From: Desarmillaria ectypa
Taxonomy: Eukaryota; Basidiomycota; Agaricomycetes; Agaricales; Physalacriaceae
DNA length: 64,000 nt
Direction of reading: 5' to 3'
NCBI GenBank assembly: GCA_030407005.1
Contig: JAUDYN010000006.1
Coordinates: 2,790,001-2,854,000, forward strand
Positions 12,239-23,904 of this stretch are shown here, piece by piece (position 1 is the first letter of the stretch; each line of letters starts with the position of its first letter). The notes beneath the pieces are model-generated. The model did not search any database and was not told the origin of the DNA. It worked only from the letters and a program-made list of their open reading frames with translations. The position numbers and the translations under genes are program-made.

Positions 12239-13775
12239 ATGATGAAAACTCTACGCTTTCACGACGTCAGTACACCATCCTATATGAGCGCCTGTGCTTG
12301 TCTATTGAACTATTGAATACACAGGAACGTAGAACAACGTCTTCTAAGTTTCGAGAGCGCCGATACCCGAAATCTCAGATACCGGGTTGTAGTGAATGAA
12401 AAGACGTCCATCATTCTGTTTTGATCTTGCTGCATGATACCGGCGTGTTGGTTGGCGGCGGTGGCGTCTGTAGTACAGATCAACACATCGCACACGGTGA
12501 GAGTCTGAAAAAAAAGGAGACACTGATTACCCACTGTATGACAGGCCAATTCAGATTGTTCTAAACCTCGGAAGTCCTTGTATGCGAACATCCATGCTTT
12601 CTCCCGATTTCGAGGGGACATTGAGGTGGTGCTTTTGATTGTATGCAGTCCTTGGACACGAAATTATCGGCGTTATTTCCAACTTTAGGAAGCTAGTAGA
12701 AGGCTTCACTGAGGGTGACCGATGCGTCATGGATCCGTTATCGTGGTATGCGACCCTATCTATGATCATTAAAACGCTAAATGAAATTTAATACTGGATC
12801 ATTCTGGTTCTTGTGTACCATGTAAATGTGGACGACATGTCCATTGTACAAACATGCAGGCCATAGGCATCCACAGATGGGAAGGTTTTGCCGAATATAC
12901 TGTGTAAGTGTGATCAGCTTCATGTCGCCACCATGGACCCGGCCTTAAGGGCAGACCTGCAAAAAAGATTCATAAAATATCATCAAAAATCACGACAAAG
13001 AAGCCTATTTAATTGAGCTGATGGCATGCACTGTTTATTCCTTGAACGGTCTCGCCGCATCTGCGGGAGCAAAAGTCCTCGTTCTCGGAGCTGGAGCGTC
13101 TGGTAAGATATTGATCCGTGACTGTCGAGTCTTGTGCAACGGCGTTCCTGGTCAGGTCTTCTGTTCGACCAAATTCTCAAAGTCACCGGTGCCTCCAAAG
13201 TTGTCCTCGCAACCAACAAGGGCAAAAAGACGCAGATCGCCCGTGAGATAGGCGCTGTAGACGAGTACGTCAAATCCGAACGCGATAGAGCTCAAGCCGA
13301 CGTGCAGTGGGAGAAGCTAAAGGAGGATTATCCATTTGGTTTTGACACCGTCATTAAGGCGACGGGTTCTACAGTCCGTTGTAAATGACGCAAATAACTA
13401 TGTCGAAAAGAGTGAAACGCTACTGCTGTATGCCTACTCATCCAACCCTAGACCAGTAGTCAATTGGCTGCCGTCCAAAAAAATTTCCGACGAAACTAAG
13501 GTACGAACCTTGAGCCCTGGCCGATTCATGAGAAACAATTGACACACGCCCTTCATAGATTGTCGGAGCTACGGCCCAGTATCATACCTTCCCAGGAGCG
13601 ATATCCTATATAGAAAGCGGAAGGGTCAGAGTGAAAGCAATGGTCAGCGTATTACGCCACCAGACAACGCATGTTTAACCTTCTAGAAAACCAGGCTGGT
13701 GACAGCTTCGCGGTAGAAGAATTTCCCAAGGCAATAGAGAACAAGGAAGCGCTCCGTATCATCGTGAAACCGTGA
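12239..13775 (+). pseudogene. Zinc-type alcohol dehydrogenase (MDR family), decayed
   Basis: Medium-chain dehydrogenase/reductase, closest in pattern to fungal arabinitol/butanediol-type dehydrogenases. Visible segments: MMKTLRFHD at 12239, CSTDQH (catalytic zinc site) near 12468, LGHEIIGVISNFR with GDRCVMDP near 12654-12735, the Cys-rich loop SCVPCKCGRHVHCTN with GFAEYTV near 12807-12902, the NAD-binding VLVLGAGASG-LLFDQILKVTGAS across a clean intron, and the C-terminal IVGATAQYHTFPGAISYIESG. The N-terminal part between MMKTLRFHD and CSTDQH has stops in all plausible joins. Near 13370 the frame shifts between DTVIKATGS and VVNDANNYVEKSETL with no possible intron. I therefore call it a pseudogene, though a sequencing error could explain the second break. 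Confidence 0.7.
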
Positions 13776-14053
13776 GATTGCACATTAGCTCATGTACATG
13801 TTGTACGGTACGCCTAAAGCAAACCTTGCTGACTCAGCAATCCGATTGTTGAGCTGGGTAACAGACAGCCCTGGCAGCGGACTCTGGGGCTGGTCTTTCC
13901 TCTGACGCCACAATTTCTGCAATGCCGTGGCGTCCGTGGCAGGATGAGACTCTTCACACGTCCAAACTTATCCCCCACGACTATCATGGGAAGTAGTACT
14001 TCCAGTCCACTATATTAAACCACCGTGAGATACACGAAAGACAATGCAAGATT

Positions 14054-15594
14054 TCAACTTACTACGGCCGCTCTTAGCGGTTTCCCAGGCTCAAATGGTG
14101 GTGCGCGACTTGAAAGTGTTGATGTAGCCGCAGATAACGGTGAAGATGATGAAGAACTGGAGTTCGAGTGATGTGTGGCTTTCAGAGAAGACTGGCGTTG
14201 AGGGTTGGAAAGTACTATTGGCGTTTTTTGGTAATGTAGAGAAGATGAGCGCTGAGCTTGTCGAGGCGGACTACTCCAAGAACCCTGGGGTCGCTGTATT
14301 GGTGCAGGCGAAGGTCGCGGGAACGAGCTAGTCTGATAAGAATGAAGAAGTATGGGATCATCGTCCAGTTCCTGACCATCAGGGGCAAACGGGAATCCAA
14401 AAGGATCCAACTCGGCGATTTCAATCTCGAGTTCGATAGCCTTTAGCTGTTCCTCCAGGTCGGGTATAGTAGTTTTTTCCAGCTTCTCCTTCTTCGCTTG
14501 GAGCCTTTCCAGCTTGTTATTCAGCCCATTGTACTCTCCGGTCATTAGCTCGACACGTTTCCGCTCCTTCTCTGCTTCGGATTCCCTTGCTTTCCTCGCA
14601 CGGTCCGCCTCTCCTTTGATCTTCAAGTACTCCCCCTCCTTCAAATCCCTCTGCACTTGCAAACCAGGGAGCGCTTCCTCTTCTTTTTTAACCTGCCCCT
14701 CTATCTCTTTCGTAGAGAGCTGTGCGCGCTTGACAGTCTCCTGCAGGGCAAGTACTTTTTGTCTTGCACGGTGCTCGGCTGCTGCCGTTTTCTCTGAAGA
14801 ACGCTTCAAGGCTTCAATCTCCGACCGCACGTTTGCGTCTGCCTTTTGGGCATCACGACGAGCTGACTTGAGGGTAGCTGAAAGAGTTTCGCGTTCGGTG
14901 GCCATTATATTCAAGGTATGCTGAAGCTGATTCAACCTATCTTCGAGTGTTAACGGAGTGAATCCTGGAGACGAGTGCTGATTGGACGATGGTGTACTTG
15001 GAGAAGGGGAGGTGGATGGGGAAGAAAGCGCCGGCTCTGGAGCGCTCACTGAAGAGTCCATAATCGATGAGTCAGTATTCTCGGCGACTCCCTCAAGGCC
15101 TAGGGAGGAGTCTGTTCCGGTTACTATAGGCTGTGAAAAAGAGGAAAACGATTCTCACCTCCTAGTTCGGTCACGACTTGTCGACGGATGTTGTTTTTGT
15201 GGCCGCCTTGGACCAGTTCAAGATCGACATCATACTGTCGGCCAGGCATGAGGCCGTATATGATAATGACAGCCTCATCGGCCTTGTCGTCGATTCGAAT
15301 GAACACCCTCCGCCATGCAGAACGGTCAACTTCGACGGAGAGACCCCCAGCCAATGCGGCGGAAACGATGGAAGGTTTCTTTAACTCGTTGTCATCCATT
15401 TCCACTGCATCGTCCGGTTCTTGCGCTTCGATACCAAGGCGAGCCAGCAGCGGGTCCGTGTCCCCCGTGCTTGTTGCAGACAATATGAAGGTCACGGAGA
15501 CAGAAGTAATCTCACGCACTGAGAGCGTCAAAGGTGGAATCCAAGGTCGTATAGAGTGCCATCCTGCAGAATTCGTCGTCTCGGAAGACATCAC
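14054..15594 (-). CDS. Coiled-coil protein with N-terminal Fn3-like region
   Basis: Minus-strand gene. Exon 1 runs from 15594 to about 15164 and ends ...RRQVVTEL; a short intron follows and the long second exon continues to 14054. The first part has a beta-rich stretch with IYGLMPGRQYDVDLEL, reminiscent of a fibronectin type III fold. The middle, beginning at EDRLNQLQHTLNIM, is about 170 residues of charged heptad-like coiled coil (ERETLSATLKSARRDAQKAD onward). The tail is Ser/Pro-rich and low-complexity. I do not recognise a named orthologue; a scaffold or vesicle-associated role is possible. The final exon may extend beyond the stop at 14054 if the GTAGTAAG there is used as a donor. Confidence 0.75.
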
Positions 15595-15999
15595 GATATC
15601 AAGTAAGGTAGTGTAGCGCGGTCATGAAGGTCAAGATTATATTCTGAGGCGGTGCAATATTAATTGTGCATAGTTGGTAAAGCCTTTTCCACGTGACTTG
15701 TATGCGGCATTTATTTTCAGGACCAACATCTCCTCACCTTCACAATTCCTTCAAGTACGTAGAAATCTTTGGTTGCGTTCACTCGATACAAAGAGTTCCA
15801 CCCGACTCTTCCCATTTCTCATCTTTGTAGCGGCCTTTCCGAGTCATTCACGCTCGTATCTTCAAAGTTCAATACACAGATTCAACTCTCGGTCTCATGC
15901 AGCGGAGTATCGCTAACCTTTATAAAGTGAATAGCATGGCGGGCCGATATAAAATATACAGGGCCTCCCAACTGCTTGCCGATACCATATATCCCCCTG
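15595..15999. other. Intergenic spacer
   Basis: Divergent gap between the coiled-coil gene and the kinase-like relic. No family-like coding sequence is visible. Confidence 0.35.
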
Positions 16000-17109
16000 G
16001 GGCTGGGCTTTTACTCCGGCGAATTCGAACACTGGTCAGAAGGTACCTGTCGCGATTGAAAAGTCCTTCGCATCATTCACCTCCGCTGTGGCTCTACTCG
16101 TGAAACCCTTGAATGGGCTGTTTCCTTCCAAGTCCAAGATGACTCTGAAATTGAATGACCGTAGGTTTGGGAAACGGGGCTATGAATGCTCAGACTTGCC
16201 TGGCATTCTTCAGTTGAACATGTTCTGATCGAAAATCTCTGAAATTCTGCGAGGGGTGAGGGAGAATGGGTTCAAGTGTCTAGGAGGTCACAGAACCTCG
16301 GTATGGAATTGTTAGGACAGAGAGATGGGAAAAAGAGATCGAGGTACGGGGAGAGAAGACGCGCGCATGGAGGACGGAAGTGAGAGTGTATTACCTTCTC
16401 CAATCGCTACAGGATACCATCATCCCGCGGTTCTTCGATCAAGCAGCCCATTCGGGAACCTCCCACCTTTGTTCTAGGCATGCTCCTCAAATATATTGAT
16501 GCTCCAAGTCTTGAGGACGTCACCCCACTCAAGCGGAGTATATATCCCAAAGCGTCCTCGCTGCCTATCAACGCATTGCTGATCTGAACTGCATCGAGCA
16601 CTGGGATGTCCGTCTGGGTAATATTCTCTTGCGACCAGACCACACACCCGGAAGAAGCACGTCATACGGGAATGTGGGAGGTCCCAGGGTCGGGTGATAT
16701 AAAAGAAACAAGGCAGAGATTACTTAGTAGAGATGGAGGAACACTGCCCTGGCAAGTTGCGGAAACCCCGTACGCACAGGAAATACACAACAAGTATCTC
16801 TCGGGGGCTTTGGATTACGTTGCTGAGGGACTCGATTCGGCTGCCTGCAATGCCAAATTCGAACAGTTCGATAACTATTGGAGAGTGAAAACAGGAATAA
16901 AGGTCCGGACGCAGTATAACGACGGCTGGTTCTTAGAGGACATTGAGGGCGGTGAGAGGGCTTCCGTGGATACCCAGTTACAACTAGTATCACGGGTTCA
17001 AGCTCCAGGGAAGACAGGAGTAAGAAGCGAGATGACGATACGATTTGGAATGGTCCCATTTTTCCGTCTCCTAGTCTGGTGCCTCACCGCTAGCGCCAGC
17101 CGACCATAA
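16000..17109 (+). pseudogene. Fungal kinase-like gene relic
   Basis: Fragments of the agaricomycete-expanded kinase-like family. An N-terminal lobe segment has FASFTSAVALLVK and MTLKLNDRRFG (about 16045-16170), followed by WEKEIEVRGEKTRAWRTEV and IIPRFFDQA (about 16329-16450). In a different frame comes LGMLLKYIDAPSLEDVTPLK (about 16477-16540), and in another frame again NCIEHWDVRLGNILLRPD (about 16588-16640), the degenerate catalytic loop (usual D-x-R/K-x-x-N). The two frame changes have no usable introns, so the gene is broken. An open frame continues to 17109 without a recognisable domain. The catalytic Asp and Asn are still visible, but the enzyme as a whole cannot be expressed as read. 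Confidence 0.6.
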
Positions 17110-17788
17110 CCGCAGTCACCGCCCGTTCCCCCAGGGTTGAATCCTCCGAATTCTCTTCTGTGCCTCATAGACCATTCATTAGGAACATTTGGCATCCAAT
17201 GTATGTCGAGGTGCCTTGTGTGACGTACTTTCCAAGTTGCTCAAATTCGGCTTCATTTTCTAAAACCGCCGTCGGATCATCATCCAAATAGTGCGCAGCC
17301 TGGAAGTTAACAAGTATATTCTCGGATATGTTTTGGAAGGACGATGCAGCTGTAGTAGGCTCGCGGAAACTTCAATCTACCGCTATCTGGGAGTCTTGTA
17401 TTTGCGTGTCTTCTTCAGATAAATTGAAAGTCAAATTGGAGCCGGGGCTCCTCGCTTCTCGGGGCTTAACGTATTTACCAGGTACTGGAAGACACAAACG
17501 TTCTCGAAAGCTACGGTACTCGTACACTGACCGACCTGTGGCGTCTTAATTACTGGAAGATTCTTGGTACAGGCACACTCCCAAGTTTGTTGAACCTTCA
17601 AGTATACATGTCATTTTTCATTTCCTGCGCGCCCCTCAATCTTTATACTATGTTACAGTGATACTTTGGTACATGAGAAACAGAGATTCATACATGGAAA
17701 ATTCCCGACACAGGTCCGATTCAAGGACGTGCTCGACATGGCAGTCCTGTCAGCTATATTGATGGCATGCAAGTAGTCACTCTTCGTA
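17110..17788. other. Spacer with a weak coding-like trace
   Basis: No assignable gene. On the minus strand about 17310-17165 an open stretch reads NFQAAHYLDDDPTAVLENEA and continues coherently, which looks like a leftover exon, but I do not recognise the family. On the plus strand 17328-17549 is also open without recognisable content. Confidence 0.35.
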
Positions 17789-19395
17789 TCAGCATTCCCC
17801 AGCAATTGAGTCATCTTTCTTGATCGGCCAATGCATAGTAGGAGACGACCTGCTTGTAGTACCTGCAGCCATAATTCCGAGCGTCAGAACTTCCGAATCA
17901 GCCCTCGGTCGAGTCTGGACGGGAGCATTTCTTTCGCGACCGTTCACTGTCAATAGATGGTGGATCAACGAGGAATCTAGACCGCTCAAAAGGAACGCAC
18001 ATGAACAAAGAAGCGAAAATGTGTACACCTTGACAATTGTAAAGTCAATGAGAACTGGAAAGTGGAAGATATGTATCAGCGTAAGGATCAGAGCGACAGG
18101 ATAAACAAGACAAACAGAAATAAAGGCCAATGTCGGCTTTATAGAATGCAAAAGTCAGGACTTGGCTAATGAGAGAGAGAACGTTGGCTTGAACAGTGCG
18201 AGATATGATTTGATTGAACCTGAAAATCTAAACAATTGGAAACAGAAACGAGTAAAGGAGCATACGTACAGTGTGGAAGAGAATATACTGGGAGGAAGCT
18301 TCCACTTTAGATACCAGCTCATCCCTACGGTAATCAGCAAATCCGCGGCTCTGAAATTAGAAGTAAGACAGAGCCTCTGGATAAGGTCGGCAACGTACAT
18401 AGAACTAGCCAGCCAAATGTAGGCTTCGTGTGTCTATTAGATGCCTGATTTCGAGTGAGGGGGACTTCTTACCAACGGGCCTATGTAACGAAGTCAATAT
18501 GAGAACAACAAAGATTGAAGAGACGGATGTACATGACTCCACCGATATCCGTCATTAGCCGATGGTTTGCCCAGTAGGAGACAACCCAGATAATCACGGC
18601 TAATGGATGGTAAATACAAACCCAGCAACGAATTTATCGGCCGTTACTTACACATTTGGGTGACCGATAGGACGCAGATGGCTATAGAAAGCCAGTGATT
18701 GCGCTTATGCGTGATCACCCATAGCCTCCACGAGTAGAAACATTGCACAAGCAGGGATGTGAGCCCGCTGTCGCGCTGTGGTCAATTTCTTGCCTGATTC
18801 TTAGAATCGGATGCTCAAGCTCACACAAAGAATATTTCAATGATGGCGGGACTGTTTCAAGTGGCGTAAGCAAAGTTAGGGAGACATAAATGGGACTCCC
18901 CTCACATTGGTAAGATAGCCATCGACGCAGGATCTGGGCGATTTAATCAACGCGAGGTTGAAAAGAGGGAGGTTCTTGCGTACTTCCATAGTTGGTCACC
19001 GCCCAATCATAACACCATACTCTGTCCTCGCCGCTCGGAGGTTAGCTAAGATATGCACTTTGAGAAGCGTCACTTGCCCGTCAGTGATCGTTCCAGCGAT
19101 ACAAAGGATAACGTTAGCCAAGACTATCAGCTTAATGGGTAGTGCATCATTCGGGAAGTTGGCCACATAATAGAAGGCCGTAACGCAAACGATACCCATA
19201 GTCAAGAACTAGTGGATAAAATGTTAAACTGGCAAATTTACACTGGAAAAGACTGAGGCCTACCGAAAAGAAGGAGCTAACGACCTAGCGGAAGACATGG
19301 TTTGTCACGGTGAGTGTAAAACATAGCTTAAAGGACGAGCGACAACATACAATGGCACCGACCGTGAGGTCCAAAGTTGCGGAGTGGTTACTCAT
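17789..19395 (-). CDS. DUF6534-type seven-helix membrane protein (copy 1)
   Basis: Member of the agaricomycete-expanded hydrophobic family carrying DUF6534. The start at 19395 gives MSNHSATLDLTVGAI, then two short introns lead to FLTMGIVCVTAFYYVANFPN. Later exons give RDSGLTSLLVQCFYSWRLWV, WLASSIAADLLITVGMSWYL (intron at about 18350-18396 joins ASS to IAADLL) and the DUF core FNQIISRTVQANVLSLISQV, then IGLYFFLIDFTIVKVYTFSL. These are successive membrane helices. The hydrophilic tail ends at 17789. All joins keep frame, so it is probably intact, although the exon just before WLASS is uncertain. The function of the family is unknown. It is the first of two such genes flanking the acyltransferase. 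Confidence 0.6.
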
Positions 19396-20914
19396 TTTTA
19401 GTATGAGGATGAAGCAGTTCCCATCCGTCCGCATATATAGTCATTCTTGCTCATTCCTTCCGTAGAGATAGGCTATTTATCAGGGGGGACTCACCTGTGA
19501 ATGCGAGAGTAAACCGATGAGCATCCGCAAAGCCACCCCACAAGACCTTCGTTGTCGTTAACCTACAAATGTCGTGCTGGTAGCGCGGGTGTGTGTGGGA
19601 GAAGTATGTGAGATACGAGTGCTTCTTTGTGGATACCAACCAGATTGGGGACGGGAGAACGCTCGGCGAGGAGACAGTGGCACAAGATTCTAAGCGATTT
19701 TCGTTGATATTAGTGGTCTATACAAATAAAGCTGGCTTGTCGTCCTTAAAGGTACATTGATTTAGGTACTTCGAAGTCGAGATCGAACAACAATTATTGA
19801 TTGATTGTTCTTGAGACGAATATCCTTGGAGAGCCGGAAGGAATAAGGTTACCGAGCCATACGACTCCGAAAGTCACCCCAAGTCTATATTCATTCTTCA
19901 GCAAGCAAAAAGCCTGAGCCAAGGCAGGATGACAGAACAATATATCAGAGGGGCCGGTGGCCTCCAAAGATTCGGTTCCGGTAGTGGGAGAAAGTCATGA
20001 AGTTGGCGGAAATGCTCCTCAGAGTTTATAGCAGCAGTTACAAGACCCTTATAGCAATGCCAGCAAATCCTTCTCATGTCAGCAGTTTGGTGTGACTGAA
20101 ACTAAAAAGGGTTGGTTGATCACCTAAGCGAAGTCACTCGGTCCGTATTGGTCCGTAACACTTATCTCCTTCGATGCGGTCATGTTTACGGTATTATGCA
20201 TGGTTATTTGAGCTCGAATACCTTTGTGGATGCGCCTTTCTTGGCCATTGCGTTAAGTTCGTGATGCAGGACATCGATGAACCTTTGAGCGGTCATCGGT
20301 TCTGATACGATCGCAACGTGCGCGGCGTTATCGGTGCGTCTAGGTCGAGGATTCGAGTTGCTCAGTCGGTCTAGCGTACTCGGCTGATTGTCCTCTTTCA
20401 GGTGTACAATGTGCCGTGACACGCTAGAAATGAAAGATTCAATGTCAAGGGTCCAGAACGTTAGTTTGGGATCACTTTCTCGAGTTTCTCTACCATCTCC
20501 TGTCTCCAAATCAATGGATCCAGATCCGTCATACTATGCAACTTACAGGACCCCTGAAACGGTTGCTATTGAGCACCCGACTATCGCCAGTCAGTTCTAC
20601 AGGGATTGGCACTGTATCTTCAAGTACTTGCATGCTCTTGGTATTTCCTCTCATCCCTCCCGTTACGGTTGACTCAGATTCCCACCTTTCTTATCATGCA
20701 GACAATATCCTGGGAAGTACCAGAAGATGTACTAGACAGGATCGAAATGTCGAGGTTTGGAAGGCCTTGGTGAATCTGATTTTCCAAAAGGAGGGTCCCT
20801 TAGTTAATTGTCTTCAACTTTCTCCGTCAAGGCACCACTCGTATTCTTTCAAGACAGTAAGGGCAGAAAAGTCAGCAGACTTTCAAAAAGGCCCGGAACT
20901 TCTCCGTCGCTGTT
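19396..20914. other. 1.5-kb region, possible minus-strand exon
   Basis: Upstream of both the DUF6534 gene and the acyltransferase. On the minus strand 20509-20204 is open and reads naturally (for example DNAAHVAIVSEPMTAQRFID), possibly a leftover terminal exon, but no in-frame upstream exon or family match could be made. The rest shows nothing I can support. Confidence 0.35.
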
Positions 20915-22204
20915 ATGGAGCGTGTCTCAAGCCCACTTGCTCTGGCACTGTCCGTCCTATACAACGAGCTCACGATTGCTTTTGTGATCGCGAGGCGGCC
21001 CTCAATTTCAGCACGTTGCGCACTCTTTTCCTCCCAGCTTCTTGTATCATGGAAGGCTACAGGCATTCTGACTGCAAATGACACGTTTCGGGACTACGGA
21101 ATAGGCAGTGGAATATACGCCGCCTCTCTGTTCACATCAATACACTTTTTCTTTCTAGCCGAGCCTCTAGCCGATGGTACCAGGCATGTTAATGATACGC
21201 AAGACGCAAATGCCATGTCATTTTTGAATAGATTCTGGTGGGCATTGTGCCTTCGGATATCGATTCGCGGCGTAGGCTGGAGCAATCAGGTCTGAGCCAC
21301 CAGGCCATGCTTTACGTCGCTCATTTAATTTTTCTTACAGTTGCCACACATACCTCCTACTTCGAAACAGTCACGCTGGCGCTTCGTTTCGCAGTCGCTT
21401 CGTGACACTGTCAATTATATCTTCATCCTCGACATTGCAGGAACATATATAATTCACAACCCAATATTTTCCTACCGTGCCAAGGAGGCACTTCCAATCA
21501 CTTCCCAGGGCATTTATCTACAGGCAATCAACGTATGGGCGTGGTGGACCAACTTGTATGCATCGCTGCAGATGCTATACTCTTTAATTGCCGCTATTTG
21601 CGTCGGCTCGGGTATCTCGGAGCCACAGTTTTGGCCGCCAATGTTCGGGAAATTGCATGATGCATATACACTTCGTCGCGCTTGGGGGTCAGTGTTATGT
21701 CTTAGTCTAAATCACCGTTCTGATACATATCTTCGCATCAGCCGTGTTTGGCATCAAATACTACGTCGCGTGAGTGCTGAAGTGCTTTCTTTAAGATATC
21801 TTACTTAAAATCGACAGTTTGTCACATCTATCGGAAGGTTCGCCGCTCAAACGCTCGGTTTCCCTCCTGGAACAAAACTCTCATCGTATACCCAACTCTA
21901 CGTTGGATTCTTCGTTTCTGGCAACGTACATGCCTGGGGCGATCGCATGGCGGGGTCAAAATTTGGCCATTCCATACTCTGGTTCCAGCTACAAGCCGTC
22001 GCGATCACACTCGAGGACGCTGTTATTATCCTGGGAAAAAGAGCAGGATTCCGGGGCCATATTCTGTGGCGGGCCATCGGCCTGTTGTGGGTGGCAACAT
22101 GGTTCGTGTTTACCACGCCGATGTTAACGGCTGTCATTACGAATGCCGCACAACCGCTTCGCCCAACTCTACCGTTTTCGCCACTTCTTGGGGTGCATTG
22201 GTAG
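20915..22204 (+). CDS. Wax-synthase-like MBOAT acyltransferase
   Basis: Integral membrane O-acyltransferase of the fungal wax-synthase-like group (Pfam MBOAT_2 type), which acylates hydroxyls of lipids or terpenoids. The start at 20915 gives MERVSSPLALALSVLYNELT and several hydrophobic segments follow. The diagnostic region reads FGKLHDAYTLRRAWG, then after an intron RVWHQILRR and, after a second intron, FVTSIGRF. The putative active-site His lies in FFVSGNVHAWGD. Further membrane helices (FGHSILWFQLQAVAITLED, RAIGLLWVATWFVF) precede the stop at 22202-22204. Introns at about 21293-21340, 21690-21741 and 21770-21817 join in frame. Relatives in other fungi occur in terpenoid clusters; here it lies 14 kb from the P450/GMC group, so linkage to a pathway is only suggestive. 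Confidence 0.82.
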
Positions 22205-22458
22205 TTCTAGACGGTATACCCTGGGGGGTGATGTACGTTGTATTCATTACCAACGCCACTGTCTGCCAGACTCGACGTATTTTAATGTTATCAGCACCAT
22301 TAAATAAAACATACTAGGTACTTCATCATGCACAAATTACAATTGCATCTTACTGTGGCAGTACGCTTACAGCACGAAGATATTAGCATTGATACGTGAC
22401 AGTGTAGCCTCGGGTAGATAGCGCATAGTAGAGGATACTAGGTGGCTAAACTGGAAGC
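22205..22458. other. Convergent spacer
   Basis: Lies between the stops of the acyltransferase and the second DUF6534 gene. It is AT-rich and probably holds both 3' ends. Confidence 0.4.
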
Positions 22459-23904
22459 TCAATTTAGCACCCGCTTCACCTCAAATTTCAAGGAGCTTAC
22501 ATAGCTTGGGCTGAGTGGATACCCTTGATTGTATTCCTTGTTCCAAAGATCGTTGAATAGGCCACTCTGTGTCTGTCAACGTCTTGGTCTCCTGCGTCAC
22601 TCTCACAGCAAAATCATGTGAGGCGGGATGTCTTCTTATGGTCTGAGAAATAGTATGTCAGCAGAACCGAGATAACGAAATGAGTACGCATTTACAAGCA
22701 AATCAATAGAATTGACACCGTATAAGTTGTCCATCTCTCGAACCGCAGGCCTAAAATTCAGGCTCTGAAAGTCTAACGGTAAATATACACGAATGGGGAT
22801 GCATACGATGAAGGGAACGCACAGACAAAAACGTAGCCCTGGAATATGCTCAGCAAGGTCAGATTTGAGCCATATACCATCCGGGCACTCACTCGTACAG
22901 ACGGCCGAGCAGAAAAGTGAAGACGTGCTGTAAATTGGCTGGGTCAAGCGTTTTGATCAATACCAGAATGACAACCTAATTCAAATAAACATATCACATG
23001 GCAGGAGAGCAGCACAGAACATACCACACATATAGTGGATGGTACGGCAGATTGAATAGAAATTTGAACACAGATTGACAGTTTTCTGTTGGCTTCTAAT
23101 ATGTGGGGTTCTGTGAATCTCGCTTGACCAAAGACTTCAAAACATACTTGGGAAGGCCTTCTTGTCCCGACGGAGGTAGTAGAGTAACAGTCCACTTTGC
23201 ATAAAAACAGAAGATAGTAAGCTTCAAGGTCTAAGCAATTTCAGAGATGGTAACGTACGTCATAAGAACATCACACGCCACACCGAGTGACAAAGCGATC
23301 AGCGCTAGCGCTGGGAGCTCAGAGTCTAACCAAAACACGACATCTGAGGCCAGTGTAGATCTGATCGCAGAAACGGAACCCAGGGCAGACGCTGAAGACG
23401 AAAGTAGGACGAGCGAACCGAACAGCGCCCAGCTTTTGGAGAAGTGTCCAATTCGGTTGGCAAGGAAGATGTGTACAGGAACCGAAGTGCTACATATTCG
23501 GGCAAGATTAGCATCAACCATACCTGGAACTAGAGAAACATACAACGACAAGAACAGCGGGACAAGATTGAAATGCCAATTTGACTGGTGCAGAATGGCT
23601 GGGTTCGCGAAGTTGTCTATGACATAGTGCCACAGGATAACCACTGAATTGATGGAGAAGAGAACATCGACGACAGCTAGCCAGACGACGGTCCCGCTGC
23701 GAGGAGGGATGTAAGTCGATATGTCCTTGTTGCGGCTCTGAGAACTTACAGCAGAATCCAGGAGTCCCTGAATCCAGAGGTGAAGTATTCGTAATACTGG
23801 ACCGTGCAGATACCAAAGATGAACGCATTCGTCGTGACCCCCGCGAGAATAGGGCCCAATGCACTTCTGACATTGTCAGCTAGGAATTCGCCCGCGTCTG
23901 ACAT
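22459..23904 (-). CDS. DUF6534-type seven-helix membrane protein (copy 2)
   Basis: A clear family member. The start at 23904 gives MSDAGEFLADNV and then helix 1, LGPILAGVTTNAFIFGICTV with QYYEYFTSGFRDSW, the typical family N terminus. Later exons give GTVVWLAVVDVLFSINSVVI, SFTSVPVHIFLANRIGHFSK, SLGVACDVLM, LLLYYLRRDKKAFPS and then the DUF6534 core ANRKLSICVQISIQSAVPS-TICV-VVILVLIKTLDPANLQHVFT-FLLGRLY. A hydrophilic tail (TIRRHPASHDFAVRVTQETK) ends at 22459. Each join is at a GT-AG pair that keeps frame; the join just after GRLY is the least certain. Role unknown; such proteins are tandemly expanded in mushrooms and often lie beside acyltransferases and P450s. Confidence 0.75.

Noticed and set aside
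14514..14924. Plus-strand open frame opposite the coiled-coil gene
   Set aside because: Antisense shadow of the long charged coiled-coil exon.
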